Below are positions 7,673-17,025 of a stretch of DNA of 64,000 nucleotides, piece by piece. Position 1 is the first letter of the stretch, and every line of letters begins with the position of its first letter. The position numbers and the translations under genes were made by a program. The notes below the pieces were generated by a model that saw nothing but the letters and a program-made list of their open reading frames with translations, searched no databases and was not told where the DNA came from. The stretch spans positions 1 through 64,000 of the forward strand of contig DEXE01000006.1 of the NCBI GenBank assembly GCA_002363955.1. Direction: 5' to 3'. This stretch comes from Methylophaga sp. UBA3192. Its GTDB lineage: Bacteria; Pseudomonadota; Gammaproteobacteria; Nitrosococcales; Methylophagaceae.

Positions 7673-10219
7673 TCATTTATCAACATTCAGTTTCACCCGC
7701 TTAAGGCGCAGTGAGTTGCCAATCACCGACAAAGAGCTGGTTGTCATGGCGATCACCCCGATCATCGGATGAAGTAGGCCGACAGCTGCAATGGGTATCG
7801 CGGCCACATTGTAAAACCAAGCCCAAAACAGGTTTTCAACGATTTTCCGAAAAGTTGCACGGGACAGGCGAATAGCCTCCACCACCTTGGTTAGTTCACC
7901 TTTAACCAAGGTGACATCCGCAGCTTCAATGGCAACATCGGCGCCAGCACCAATAGCGATACCCACATTGGCCTGTTTCAGTGCCGGGGCGTCGTTGATG
8001 CCATCGCCCACCATGGCCACCAGTTGCCCATATTTTTCCTGCAGCCGCATAATTGCATCCACCTTGCCTTCAGGCAAAACGCCCGCCATAACTTCGTCGA
8101 TCCCTACCTGGTTCGCGACGTGGCGAGCTGTACGTTCGTTGTCGCCTGTGATCATGACAGTGTGAATGCCCATCTCATGAAGCGCGGCAATGGCAGCTTT
8201 CGAGTCCTCTTTAATGGTGTCGGCCACGGCGACAATACCGGCTGCCTGGTCTCCGGCGGCAACTAGCATGGCGGTCTTACCCTCGTTTTCAAGACGGATC
8301 ATGACTTCTTCGAGGTCGCCCAACTCTATATTGGCTTCGCTGAGAAGCCGGCGGCTGCCCACGCGAATGAGCTGGTCGTCGACACGGCCTTCCACTCCTC
8401 GCGCAGTAATCGCTCGGAAGTCCACCACTGTAGGAACCTCCAACCCCTTTTCCCGGGCGCCATTCACGATGGATTGCCCCAGAGGATGTTCGGAGCCGGC
8501 TTCCACAGATGCCGCGAACCTAAGTACATCGCTTTCATTGAAGCCGGCGGTAGCAATCACATCTGTGAGCGCGGGCTCGCCTCTGGTGATGGTGCCGGTT
8601 TTGTCGAGTACAACGGCCTTGATGTCCTTAAGAGACTGAATGGCTTCGCCGGAGCGGATAAGTACACCTGATTCTGCGCCCAATCCCGAGCCCACCATGA
8701 TGGCAGTGGGAGTGGCGAGCCCCAAAGCACAGGGACAGGCTATCACCAGTACGGAAATTGCCGAAAGTGTACCCAGCATCAATGGTGAAAGTTCCGGGTT
8801 AACCCATGGCAGGAACTCGGCACCCCAGTAAAGAATCGGCCTAAGCGACTCGGCGAAAATTAGCCAGATTACAAAGCTAGCAAGACTGATCATGATAACC
8901 GCCGGGACAAACTTTGCGGTCACTCTGTCGGCGAATTCCTGGATGGGTATTTTAGAGCCTTGTGCCTGTTCCACCAGTCGGACAACTTGTGACAAAAAGG
9001 TATCGGCACCTACCCGAGTGGCGCGAACTTGCAGCATGCCTTCCTTATTAATGGTGGCTCCAATCACTGCTTCGCCAGGTCCTTTCTCCACCGGCACGGA
9101 CTCGCCCGTGGCGATGGATTCATCCAGATGACTATTACCTTCGACAATTTCGCCGTCGGTAGGTACCTTGCCGCCAGGCCTAACCACCATGATGTCTCCG
9201 ACCTGAAGCTCCGCAACCGCTACTTCAACTTCATGTCCTTCCCGTAGTACGGAGGCGGTTTTAGCACCCAGTTTTAGTAGTTTTTTGATCGCCTGTGATG
9301 CCCGCCCCTTGGCACGAGTTTCCAGGTAGCGGCCAAGCATATGGAAGGTCATGATGGTGGTGGCCATTTCAATAAAAGATGTCATGGGGTAGATAAATCC
9401 CACAAGCCCAATCAGGTAAGGGGGCAGGCTTCCCAAGGAAATAAGGACATCCATGTTGGCGGTGCGATTGGTAAGGGAACGCCAGGATGAGCGGTGGGTT
9501 GCCCACCCGCCTTGCAGGAAGACCACAGGAAAGCCAAGTAAAGCAACCCAAGTGAGATAGTTTGGCACCGGCACCCAGAACATATGCACCATCATCAATA
9601 CCATAATCAATGTGGTTGGGATGGCGGCGAACCATAAACGCCTCCAAGCCTGTTCAAGGTAACGCTCTTCAACCGCCGCGTCGGCTTCCGCATTTCCCTG
9701 CGAACGACTTTCACTGATGGCTGCTACATCGTATCCCGCTTGCTCAATAGCTTCTTTGATGTTTTTTGTGTTTACTGTTACCGGATCGAAACTAACCGTC
9801 ACCTTATGATTGGCAATGTTAGTTGAAATATCATTAATGCCGGTAAGGCGTTTGATGGAGGTTGAGACTAGCCCAGCACAATGATCGCTGCCCATGCTAG
9901 GTACTGTGAACAAGGCTTCGCTAGTTCCGCTAGACATTGGTGATGACATACTATCTACATCGTAGCCGGCCTTTTCGATTGCGTCCCAAATGTTCTTATC
10001 ACTTAGCTGGTTTGGATCGAATTCCACAGTGACATGGTGGTTAGCTATGTTGGTACTGATATTGATGATGCCTGATAGTCGATTAATAGAAGCTGTTATG
10101 AGGCCAGCGCAGTGATTGCTGCCCATGCCGGACACCAAAAACTGTGTTGTTTCAACATCCGAAGTAGTTTTCGTAAGTTTAGATTTTGAGGGTTGTTCAG
10201 GTATGTCCATAGCTATCAT
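7673..10219 (-). CDS. copA: Copper-translocating P1B-type ATPase
   Basis: An 848-residue Cu(I) exporter of the inner membrane. Two HMA domains occupy residues ~25-95 and ~102-170, followed by eight helices. The metal-path motif CPC is at 495-497, the phosphorylated aspartate in DKTGT at 539, and the SEHPLG nucleotide motif near 590. Late helices carry FYNVAAIP and MTTSSLSVIGNSLRL, diagnostic of Cu(I) pumps. Odd point: both HMA domains lack the first cysteine of CxxC (GMGSNHC and SMGSDHC), leaving Ser-x-His-Cys. The start ATG at 10219 has TTGGAG upstream. It heads an operon with two small copper-related genes. Confidence 0.93.
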   Translation of the reverse strand: MIAMDIPEQPSKSKLTKTTSDVETTQFLVSGMGSNHCAGLITASINRLSGIINISTNIANHHVTVEFDPNQLSDKNIWDAIEKAGYDVDSMSSPMSSGTSEALFTVPSMGSDHCAGLVSTSIKRLTGINDISTNIANHKVTVSFDPVTVNTKNIKEAIEQAGYDVAAISESRSQGNAEADAAVEERYLEQAWRRLWFAAIPTTLIMVLMMVHMFWVPVPNYLTWVALLGFPVVFLQGGWATHRSSWRSLTNRTANMDVLISLGSLPPYLIGLVGFIYPMTSFIEMATTIMTFHMLGRYLETRAKGRASQAIKKLLKLGAKTASVLREGHEVEVAVAELQVGDIMVVRPGGKVPTDGEIVEGNSHLDESIATGESVPVEKGPGEAVIGATINKEGMLQVRATRVGADTFLSQVVRLVEQAQGSKIPIQEFADRVTAKFVPAVIMISLASFVIWLIFAESLRPILYWGAEFLPWVNPELSPLMLGTLSAISVLVIACPCALGLATPTAIMVGSGLGAESGVLIRSGEAIQSLKDIKAVVLDKTGTITRGEPALTDVIATAGFNESDVLRFAASVEAGSEHPLGQSIVNGAREKGLEVPTVVDFRAITARGVEGRVDDQLIRVGSRRLLSEANIELGDLEEVMIRLENEGKTAMLVAAGDQAAGIVAVADTIKEDSKAAIAALHEMGIHTVMITGDNERTARHVANQVGIDEVMAGVLPEGKVDAIMRLQEKYGQLVAMVGDGINDAPALKQANVGIAIGAGADVAIEAADVTLVKGELTKVVEAIRLSRATFRKIVENLFWAWFYNVAAIPIAAVGLLHPMIGVIAMTTSSLSVIGNSLRLKRVKLNVDK

Positions 10220-10550
10220 CTAACTCCAATTTAGTATGCAAATAGTTAAGACGTTGTTGGGCAATTCAATCAGATTGATTTGACATTATCTGGGAATGTT
10301 CCAGACAGTTAACATCAAATTTCGGAAACTGAGTTCGAACATTCCAGCAAACTTACATCGATATGCATCTCGTGATTTATCAAAAAACCCGTCAACAAAT
10401 ATAGCTCCAATTTATCTTGTTGTAGAATCAATCTCGCTAACTAATATATGACGGCTAGGATCTCTAAGTTAGAGTTTCTAGCAGTAGAACAAAATAGATA
10501 CTACACCTATAAGAAGATACTTAGATGCCTCTTTCAATATCATTACGTTT
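10220..10550. other. Upstream region of the P-type ATPase
   Basis: About 330 bases with no gene. A dyad TCTGG-GAATGTT-CCAGA lies near 10290-10307 and a second GAACATTCC near 10337; repeated GAACATTCC blocks so close to the ATPase start could be an operator. Another small dyad, CTCTAA-G-TTAGAG, lies near 10461-10473. I do not see a CueR-type 19-bp-spacer promoter. Confidence 0.35.
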
Positions 10551-10619
10551 AGATTACAAAATCGTAATCATAAATTTCATAAAGTTGCGTATGATTGGAT
10601 TTATGGATGATCTGTTTAG
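10551..10619 (+). repeat. 69-bp direct repeat, copy 1 (cop-box-like operator), interrupted by IS5
   Basis: This segment matches 27344-27412 at 68 of 69 positions, with one C/T difference. It begins with GATTACAAAATCGTAATC, a 6-bp-armed dyad like operators of copper two-component regulators. At 27.3 kb it lies 90 bases before the cus operon. Here an IS5-type element begins at its right edge (TTTAG), so it is a leftover promoter fragment separated from its gene. Confidence 0.85.
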
Positions 10620-11911
10620 CAGGCTGTTGAAAAATGGGGTTTGATGAGCAAAAACTTCCCGCCGTTAAGAAAATGACGACGTATAAATCGGTAGAAACAA
10701 TTGCCTCGATTTTGGTGTAACAATTACCTGCAATGCTCAATCGACGATCAGCAACAGCATCTGTTTAAAATATGCGCAGTTTTTGCCTTAATTCCCTGTT
10801 TTCAGGCCATTAAAGTCTTCAATCTCGTCACGTTGTACACCGCAGCCACAAACCGGAATATCCAGGCGACTTTGTCCCGGCCGCAGTGGCGAAGTTTTCT
10901 CATGAGACCAAACTCTTTCATCCAGCCAAAGCATTCTTCGATCCGCTTGCGTTTAACTTGACTGATACCGTAACCGATAGCTGATGTCGTTCTACCGTCA
11001 ACGGCACTGCCTAATGATTTGGCCGCGACATGCGGTGTGACTTTTAACCCTCGGCACACTTCCACAAACTCGCCCGTGTCATAGCCCTTATCGGCACCCA
11101 CCGTCATACCGGGACGGGTGCCTTGATATGCCAACATTGTGGTACCGGCGTCCCACTCCTGGCGGGTACCCGCTTCGGTTAATTCGGCTTCAACGATCAG
11201 CCCGTTTCGGTTTTCGGTTAGCAGGTGGCCCATATGATAGAGCTTCGATTCCTTGCCTTTACCCTTACGAAACAGGCGCGAATCACTATCGGTTGTGGAC
11301 TGGTGTGTCTTGTTGCTGCGCTTATGTCCGTGGAAGTTGTCACCTGGACCGTCACTATCGTCTTTCGGTTTGAAGGATTTCATGGAGGCACAGGCTTCCA
11401 GCAAGGTGCCATCAACGCTGAAGTGTTCCCGTGACATCAATTGCTTGGCGTAGGCCTGTTTCTTGACAGCATCAAAAAAGTGCTGATCAACGTCATTGAG
11501 CATCAGGCGGTCCCGGTTCTTGGAGAACACGGAATGGTTCCATACCGTATCATCTATGCCCAGCCCCACGAACCAGCGGAACATCAGGTCATAGTCAAGG
11601 CGCTCCATCAACTGACGTTCGGAGCGAATCGTGAAGACTATTTGTAACAATAAGGCTCGGACCAGTTGTTCTGGTGGAATTGACGGACGACCAACCCTGG
11701 AGTACATCTCATCGAAACACCACTGCATATCCTCCAGCGCATGATCAACCACCGAGCGTATCTTTCGGATCGGGTGGTGCTGCGGAATACGTGATTCGAG
11801 GTCAACATAGCTGAAAAAGGAAGACTGAGGATTGATTTCTCCGCGCATTCGATTCTCTCGGTGGTTATTTATCGCTATTATCCCATATCAGGGGTTTTTC
11901 AACAGCCTGCT
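10618..11911 (-). mobile_element. IS5-family insertion sequence, apparently complete
   Basis: About 1.29 kb bounded by perfect 17-bp terminal inverted repeats: AGCAGGCTGTTGAAAAA (10618-10634) and its complement TTTTTCAACAGCCTGCT (11895-11911). One intact transposase gene lies on the minus strand. The target duplication is short or unclear; the flanks read TTTAG on the left and TAGCC on the right, so TA or a 4-bp YTAR site is possible. The left end lies exactly at the edge of the 69-bp repeat. Confidence 0.9.
10802..11848 (-). CDS. IS5-family transposase
   Basis: A 348-residue DDE transposase. An N-terminal DUF772-type helical region (residues ~15-120, RPSIPPEQLVRALLLQIVFTIRSERQLMERL) precedes the catalytic core. 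Candidate catalytic residues are Asp in SVDGTLLEA, Asp in VGADKGYDTG and Glu in KRIEECFGWMK. Length is usual for the family and the frame is unbroken, so the element may still be mobile. It fills most of the space between the inverted repeats. Confidence 0.93.
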   Translation of the reverse strand: MRGEINPQSSFFSYVDLESRIPQHHPIRKIRSVVDHALEDMQWCFDEMYSRVGRPSIPPEQLVRALLLQIVFTIRSERQLMERLDYDLMFRWFVGLGIDDTVWNHSVFSKNRDRLMLNDVDQHFFDAVKKQAYAKQLMSREHFSVDGTLLEACASMKSFKPKDDSDGPGDNFHGHKRSNKTHQSTTDSDSRLFRKGKGKESKLYHMGHLLTENRNGLIVEAELTEAGTRQEWDAGTTMLAYQGTRPGMTVGADKGYDTGEFVEVCRGLKVTPHVAAKSLGSAVDGRTTSAIGYGISQVKRKRIEECFGWMKEFGLMRKLRHCGRDKVAWIFRFVAAVYNVTRLKTLMA

Positions 11912-11938
11912 AGCCAGGGTAAACAGGATTACACATAC

Positions 11939-11954
11939 ATTACAGCAATGTAAT
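11939..11954. promoter_or_regulatory. Perfect dyad ATTACA-N4-TGTAAT, copper-box-like
   Basis: The site ATTACAGCAATGTAAT has 6-bp perfect arms. The same spacing occurs in ATTACAAAATCGTAAT (10553 and 27347 regions) and ATTACAACTTTGTCAT before copA (21622). All resemble operators of CopR/CusR-type regulators. It lies just right of the IS5 element and 200 bases before the MerR operon promoter, so its original target gene may have been lost. Confidence 0.5.
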
Positions 11955-12164
11955 ACATGGGTCATCTTAAGGTCAGAAACACCGCTCTACTATGACAATG
12001 GATAAGTCCAGGTGCACCATGGGAGTTGTGTGCGGGCCGATTCAATGCAGAAACGCAGTGACAGGATATCTTGCCAATATTAACGGTTGATGGCGTACAG
12101 GCTAAAGATCGAGGAGCGTGTAATAGTGAATACGAGAAACCGGATACCTGTGAATGAAAATTGC

Positions 12165-12195
12165 TTGACCTGTGTCTTGGACACAGGTGTAAGGT
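12165..12195 (+). promoter_or_regulatory. MerR-type promoter/operator of the phosphorylase operon
   Basis: -35 TTGACC (12165-12170) and -10 TAAGGT (12190-12195) are separated by 19 bp. A perfect dyad with 9-bp arms ACCTGTGTC and GACACAGGT around TTG (12168-12188) lies between and across them. This is the standard geometry of MerR-family controlled promoters. It drives the regulator at 12332 and everything behind it, so the regulator should be autoregulated. Confidence 0.85.
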
Positions 12196-12331
12196 GACAA
12201 AAAGCCGGATAAATTCTTCGGATTTACTCTCGGGTTTAGAACTGATGATTGACTCATATCAAGGCAAGGAACAGATCCTCGGGGTTAATCTGAATCCTGT
12301 GATAGTCAGACTGAGCTGCGAGGAGGGCTGT

Positions 12332-12736
12332 GTGAAAGTTATCGAAATGGCCAGGCGTTTAGGGGTTACGGCCGATACGGTGCGGTTTTATACCCGGATC
12401 AAGATTCTGAAACCGGGGAAGAACAAAACCAATGGATATCGGGAATACAGCGAAAATGATTACAACCGCTTGCGATTCGTGCTGAGTGCACGGCAACTGG
12501 GCTTTTCCGTTGAGGATATTCAGGAAATTTTGAACCACGCGGATAAGAAGAAATCGCCTTGCCCGACGGTACGCCGCTTGATTGACCAACGCCTGAATGA
12601 AACTGAACAACGGTTCGCGGAGACTCTGCAACTGCGGGAACGCATGCAGCAGGCCGTGGTTGAGTGGAGCCAAAAGCCAGATAAGGTGCCGACTGGCCAT
12701 ATGATCTGTCACCTGATTGAAGAGTTTGCCCAGTAA
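12332..12736 (+). CDS. MerR-family metal-responsive regulator
   Basis: A 134-residue regulator from GTG 12332, chosen because AGGAGG (12321-12326) lies six bases upstream; the open frame extends to 12161 but overlaps the promoter. The helix-turn-helix is VIEMARRLGVTADTVRFY and a dimer helix spans about 80-115. Cys77 (KSPCPTV) marks sensors of divalent ions, where Cu(I) sensors have Ser. The C-terminal GHMICHL supplies His123, Cys126 and His127 as likely ligands, a ZntR-like arrangement. It is first in the operon under its own dyad promoter. Predicted inducer: Zn, Cd or Pb rather than Cu. Confidence 0.85.
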   Translation: MKVIEMARRLGVTADTVRFYTRIKILKPGKNKTNGYREYSENDYNRLRFVLSARQLGFSVEDIQEILNHADKKKSPCPTVRRLIDQRLNETEQRFAETLQLRERMQQAVVEWSQKPDKVPTGHMICHLIEEFAQ

Positions 12737-12756
12737 ATCAACATAGAGGATTTGCC

Positions 12757-13074
12757 ATGAATACACAGAAATTCGAGAGCCCTACTCATCACCGGGGCGG
12801 CTGCTGTTGCGCCAGCAAGTCATCCACTGCAGCTAACACTCGGAGCAGTGTTGACTCAGATAGCGATATCCCGCTGCAGCGGCTACAGGTGCAGGGCGCA
12901 ACGTGCGGTGGTTGTGTAAGAAGCATTGAGCAAACGCTACGCTCTGTTTCCGGCGTAAGCGATGCGTGTATGGATCTGGCGACGGGTGTCGCTTCGGTCG
13001 TTGGCATGGTCGAGTCTAACGCTCTGATAGAGGCGTTGGATCGAGCGGGTTTTCCTTCGACCCAAATCAATTAG
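12757..13074 (+). CDS. HMA-domain metallochaperone-like protein
   Basis: A 105-residue protein. The N-terminal tail is Cys-rich (HHRGGCCCASK). From residue ~40 an HMA fold begins: LQVQGATCGGCVRSIEQTL, with the intact CGGC metal site, then SVSGVSDACMDLATGVASV and a final ALIEALDRAGF. It has no signal peptide, so it is a cytosolic metal carrier or sink. It follows the MerR gene by 20 bases with its own ribosome site (AGAGGA), and probably hands metal to or takes it from the operon's regulator or an exporter. Confidence 0.85.
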   Translation: MNTQKFESPTHHRGGCCCASKSSTAANTRSSVDSDSDIPLQRLQVQGATCGGCVRSIEQTLRSVSGVSDACMDLATGVASVVGMVESNALIEALDRAGFPSTQIN

Positions 13075-13209
13075 TTTATGGCTGATGGTTGGAGTAATTA
13101 GCAGTTGGTAAGCCTAAGCATGTTACAGGCGTGAAATATGGTGGTGGAGAAAGCCTGCTGGCCACTGAAAGAAAGGCAATGGCTAAATTTTGTTGTTCAG
13201 GAAATGCTA

Positions 13210-14718
13210 ATGGATCAAATTAACACACTTAAGGTGATCGACATGGGCATCGACACCCACCAGGAACCGGTGGTGTATATGCGCAGTGATTGTCACATCT
13301 GCCGCTCTGAAGGTTTCACTGCCAACAGCCGTGTCATGCTGCGGTACGGGGAAAACAGCGTTATCGCCACGCTGAATGTGGTGGACGAACAGGTACTGAG
13401 TTCCGGGAGTGCAGGGTTGTCTAAAAGTGCCATGCAGCGCTTGGACGTCGATGATGGCGCCGCGGTTAGTGTCGACCACGCACCGGTAGTGACATCACTT
13501 GCCGCCGTGCGCAAAAAAATCTTTGGACACAAACTCAGTGATCAAGAGATTACCGCTATTGTCGAGGACATCGGCGACCACCGCTATTCGGATATCGAAA
13601 TCGCCAGCTTCCTCAGTGTGTGCGCGGGTAGCCGTTTAGACGTAGATGAAATCATCAGTCTCACCCAGGCCATGGTGGCCTGTGGTAAGCGGCTGAACTG
13701 GCCAGACGAAGCCATGGTTCTTGATAAACACTGCATCGGTGGGCTGCCGGGCAACCGCACCACACCGCTCGTGGTGTCCATTGTCAGCGCTGCGGGACTC
13801 ACCATCCCTAAAACCTCCTCGCGGGCGATCACCTCTCCCGCCGGTACTGCGGATACTATGGAGGCACTGACTACCGTCAATCTGGAGCTCAATGAGATTC
13901 AACGTGTAGTGGCTGAGACCCATGCCTGTCTTGTTTGGGGTGGCGCTGTCAACCTGAGTCCGGCCGACGATTTGTTGATTCGCATTGAACGGGCCCTGGA
14001 TTTGGATGGTGAAGGGCAGTTGATCGCCTCGGTTTTATCAAAAAAAATCGCTGCCGGTTCCACTCATGCGGTGATAGATATTCCCGTCGGCCCCACCGCT
14101 AAAGTGCGTTCCCAGAACGACGCCGATCGCCTTTCCTCACTCTTTACCCAGGTGGGAGCCGCCTGTGGTATTCAAATTCGCTGCCTTATTACGGATGGTA
14201 GTCAGCCGGTTGGGCGTGGTATCGGCCCGGTAGAAGAAGCGCGGGATGTGCTGGCAGTATTGCAGCGCGAGCACAGTGCACCACAGGATCTTCGGGAGCG
14301 TGCCTTGTTTCTGGCTGCACATCTGTTTTCACTTGCTTATCAAGAGCGTTATGAACAAGGGCTGGAAAGAGCGATCGCGATTTTGGATGAAGGTAAAGCC
14401 TGGCAGCAGTTCCAGCGCATTTTGGCCGCGCAGGGTGGGATGAAAGCCCTGCCTGACGCCAGCTACCAACATACCGAAGCGGCCACAGCAGTGGGCACAC
14501 TTACCGCTATCGACAATCGTCAACTCGCGCGTCTGGCGAAGCTGGCAGGCGCTCCGGCGACAGCGGCTGCGGGGTTGCGTCTACATGCTCGAGTCGGCGA
14601 CAAGGTCACCGTCGGACAACCTTTATTTACGCTCTGTTCCGATACGATCGGAGAGCAACAGTATGCGATGGCGTTTTATCGCCAATCGACAATTTTTACG
14701 GTCGAGAAGGAACGATGA
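13210..14718 (+). CDS. AMP phosphorylase / thymidine phosphorylase family protein
   Basis: A 502-residue glycosyltransferase. ATG 13210 is preferred over 13138 because CAGGA sits at the right distance and the length then equals the family's. An N-terminal beta domain (1-85) precedes the TP fold. The catalytic region reads DKHCIGGLPGNRTTPLVV then SSRAITSPAGTADTMEAL; GLPGN is typical of AMP phosphorylases, where classical thymidine phosphorylases have a different loop. Such enzymes split AMP (or other NMPs) with phosphate to base and ribose-1,5-bisphosphate. Its stop overlaps the next start (ATGA), linking it to a PRPP-synthetase-like partner. Confidence 0.88.
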   Translation: MDQINTLKVIDMGIDTHQEPVVYMRSDCHICRSEGFTANSRVMLRYGENSVIATLNVVDEQVLSSGSAGLSKSAMQRLDVDDGAAVSVDHAPVVTSLAAVRKKIFGHKLSDQEITAIVEDIGDHRYSDIEIASFLSVCAGSRLDVDEIISLTQAMVACGKRLNWPDEAMVLDKHCIGGLPGNRTTPLVVSIVSAAGLTIPKTSSRAITSPAGTADTMEALTTVNLELNEIQRVVAETHACLVWGGAVNLSPADDLLIRIERALDLDGEGQLIASVLSKKIAAGSTHAVIDIPVGPTAKVRSQNDADRLSSLFTQVGAACGIQIRCLITDGSQPVGRGIGPVEEARDVLAVLQREHSAPQDLRERALFLAAHLFSLAYQERYEQGLERAIAILDEGKAWQQFQRILAAQGGMKALPDASYQHTEAATAVGTLTAIDNRQLARLAKLAGAPATAAAGLRLHARVGDKVTVGQPLFTLCSDTIGEQQYAMAFYRQSTIFTVEKER

Positions 14719-15641
14719 GCGAGGCGATGGCTGTGAAAGATAAATCTCCAGTGGTGTTTTCCCTGAACAATCATCCGTTGGCTGAGTCACTCAGTAACGC
14801 GATTGGTGGTCAACCTGGCGAGTTTAACGCTCGGCAGTTTCCTGATGGGGAGTCCTATCTGCGTATTCAATCTGATGTAGAAAATCGCGCCTGTATTGTG
14901 GTGGCTGATCTGTCACACCCAAACATCAAATATCTGCCGTTGTTGTTTTTATTGGAAACACTGCGGGAGCTGGGAGCGTCGCAAGTGGGGTTAGTGGCGC
15001 CTTACCTCAGTTATATGCGTCAGGATCGCCGTTTTGTCGATGGGGAAGCGGTTACTTCACGTATTTTTGCCAAGTGCCTTTCTCAACATGCTGATTGGCT
15101 GGTTACGGTCGATCCACATTTGCATCGCTATCATTCTCTGGATGAAATCTATTCCATACCCAGTCGTGTTGTGCAAGGGGCTCCGGCATTGGCGCACTGG
15201 CTCAAAACGCAAAGCAACCTACTGTTGGTAGGGCCCGACAGCGAAAGCGAGCAATGGGTTGATGAGATTGCTGCCTTTAGTCAACATCCTTTTGTGATTG
15301 GAGAAAAGCAGCGCTTCGGGGATCGCCAAGTCGAAGTGATGCTGCCCGACATCAACGAATTCAGGGATAGAACGGCAGTGATTATCGACGACGTTATTTC
15401 CAGCGGGCAAACAATCCTGGAATGCGTTAAAACACTTCGGTCCAAAGGTATCGACAACATTCAGTGCGTGGCGGTGCACGGCATATTTGCCGATCACTCC
15501 GATAAAACCTTACTGGCCTCAGGCCTGAGCCAACTGGTCACATCCAATACCATCCCCCATCCTTCCAACGCTATTGATATTACGTCGCAACTGATTGCGC
15601 CCGTTATCAGCATGCTTAAATTGGCAGGAAAATCATTATGA
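14715..15641 (+). CDS. Ribose-phosphate pyrophosphokinase-like protein (PRPP synthetase family)
   Basis: A 308-residue protein with the two-phosphoribosyltransferase-fold layout of PRPP synthetases. Seen are FPDGESYLRI, PYLSYMRQDRRF (ATP-binding loop), VDPHLHRY (metal/flexible-loop His) and the PRPP loop AVIIDDVISSGQTI. The usual enzyme makes PRPP from ribose-5-phosphate and ATP. This copy differs from housekeeping Prs in its N-terminus and in having few bases between partner genes: both ends overlap neighbours by ATGA. Together with the phosphorylase it may recycle ribose-phosphate from nucleotides. Substrate assignment is inferred. Confidence 0.87.
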   Translation: MSEAMAVKDKSPVVFSLNNHPLAESLSNAIGGQPGEFNARQFPDGESYLRIQSDVENRACIVVADLSHPNIKYLPLLFLLETLRELGASQVGLVAPYLSYMRQDRRFVDGEAVTSRIFAKCLSQHADWLVTVDPHLHRYHSLDEIYSIPSRVVQGAPALAHWLKTQSNLLLVGPDSESEQWVDEIAAFSQHPFVIGEKQRFGDRQVEVMLPDINEFRDRTAVIIDDVISSGQTILECVKTLRSKGIDNIQCVAVHGIFADHSDKTLLASGLSQLVTSNTIPHPSNAIDITSQLIAPVISMLKLAGKSL

Positions 15642-16993
15642 AAATTACCTTTGTCGGCGGCACCGAGACCGTTACCGGCTCAAAATTTCTGCTGGAAACT
15701 GAAACGACAACCGTATTAGTCGATTGCGGTTTGTTCCAGGGCTACAAGTGGCTGCGGGAACGCAACTGGCAAACCTTGCCCCTGGACATCGACAAACTGG
15801 ATGCGGTGCTGCTCACTCACGCACATCTGGATCACTCCGGTTATATCCCGGTGCTATACAAGCGCGGCTTTCGCGGCCCGGTGTTTACCCATCACGCCAC
15901 TAAGGCCCTGTGTCAGATTTTATTGGCCGACAGCGGCCATATCCAGGAGGAAGACGCTAAGTATTACAGCAAACATAAATTGGGCAAGCACGCGCACCCT
16001 GAGCCGCTTTACGACCGTCAAACGGCGGAAGCCAGCATGAGGCTATTTCAGTCTGTGGAGTTTGATGAACAGATCGAGGTCGGGGATATCCGTTTTTATT
16101 TACAGCCTGCCGGTCATATTCTCGGCGCCGCCAGCATTATCGTTGAAGCGGAAGGGAAACGAATCGGCTTTTCTGGTGATGTCGGTCGCTTCGATGATGT
16201 GCTGATGCCCCCCCCTCGACCATTGCCGGAGCTGGATCTGCTGTTGATGGAGTCCACCTACGGCAACCGCCGGCACGACACCCAAGATCCGTTTCAGCAG
16301 TTGGCGGAAATTGTTAACCGTGTCGCCAAAAGCGGCGGCGTGCTGCTAGTCCCGGCCTTTGCGGTAGGGCGGGCGCAGGCCTTGCAACATCTGTTGGCGA
16401 CCCTGATGGATCAGGGCGATATCCCCAAAATGCCCATCTATCTCGACAGCCCCATGGCGATCAAAGTATCGGATATTTTCTGCCAGTTCAGTGATCAGCA
16501 CCGGTTGAGTCACGAGCAATGCTACCGCCTATGCGATGGCGTGACCTATACCCGCACGGTGGACGAATCGAAGGCGATTGCCGGACAGGCTTTCCCCCAT
16601 ATTGTTATCGCTGGCAGCGGCATGGCTACCGGAGGTCGTATTCTCCACCACTTCAAACGCCTGTTAGGCAGTTCTAAAACCACGGTACTGTTTACCGGTT
16701 ATCAGGCGGGCGGCACTCGCGGCGCAAAAATGCTGGAGGGTGTTGATGCGGTGAAAATCCACGGAGGCTGGGTACCGTTGAGAGCCACTGTCAAAGTCAT
16801 CTCAGGTTTGTCGGGGCACGCAGACTACCTCGAACTGACCCAGTGGTTACAGCAGTCAGCGCTGACCGATACTACTCGAATTCAACTGATTCACGGTGAC
16901 CCGGAAGCCCTTGAAACCCTTCGGGTGCACTTGCAGGAGCACACCGCGTTTGCGGTGAATGTGGCGGGTTATCGCGATATTTTGCGCCTGTAA
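15638..16993 (+). CDS. MBL-fold beta-CASP metallohydrolase (RNA-processing type)
   Basis: A 451-residue cytosolic protein. The metallo-beta-lactamase core shows THAHLDHSGYIP (zinc ligands), later GHILGAASIIVE and SGDVGRFDD. The beta-CASP part has ESTYGNRRH, VPAFAVGRAQ, AGSGMATGGRILHH and the terminal SGHADYLEL. These are the conserved motifs of the Ysh1/CPSF73-like RNA nucleases found in bacteria. It starts by an ATGA overlap with the PRPP-synthetase-like gene. Why a nucleic-acid hydrolase belongs with nucleotide-phosphate enzymes is not known; RNA turnover feeding NMPs to the phosphorylase is one idea. Confidence 0.9.
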   Translation: MKITFVGGTETVTGSKFLLETETTTVLVDCGLFQGYKWLRERNWQTLPLDIDKLDAVLLTHAHLDHSGYIPVLYKRGFRGPVFTHHATKALCQILLADSGHIQEEDAKYYSKHKLGKHAHPEPLYDRQTAEASMRLFQSVEFDEQIEVGDIRFYLQPAGHILGAASIIVEAEGKRIGFSGDVGRFDDVLMPPPRPLPELDLLLMESTYGNRRHDTQDPFQQLAEIVNRVAKSGGVLLVPAFAVGRAQALQHLLATLMDQGDIPKMPIYLDSPMAIKVSDIFCQFSDQHRLSHEQCYRLCDGVTYTRTVDESKAIAGQAFPHIVIAGSGMATGGRILHHFKRLLGSSKTTVLFTGYQAGGTRGAKMLEGVDAVKIHGGWVPLRATVKVISGLSGHADYLELTQWLQQSALTDTTRIQLIHGDPEALETLRVHLQEHTAFAVNVAGYRDILRL

Positions 16994-17025
16994 TCGAAGA
17001 GATAATCCACAGCGGAGAAAAAGTT

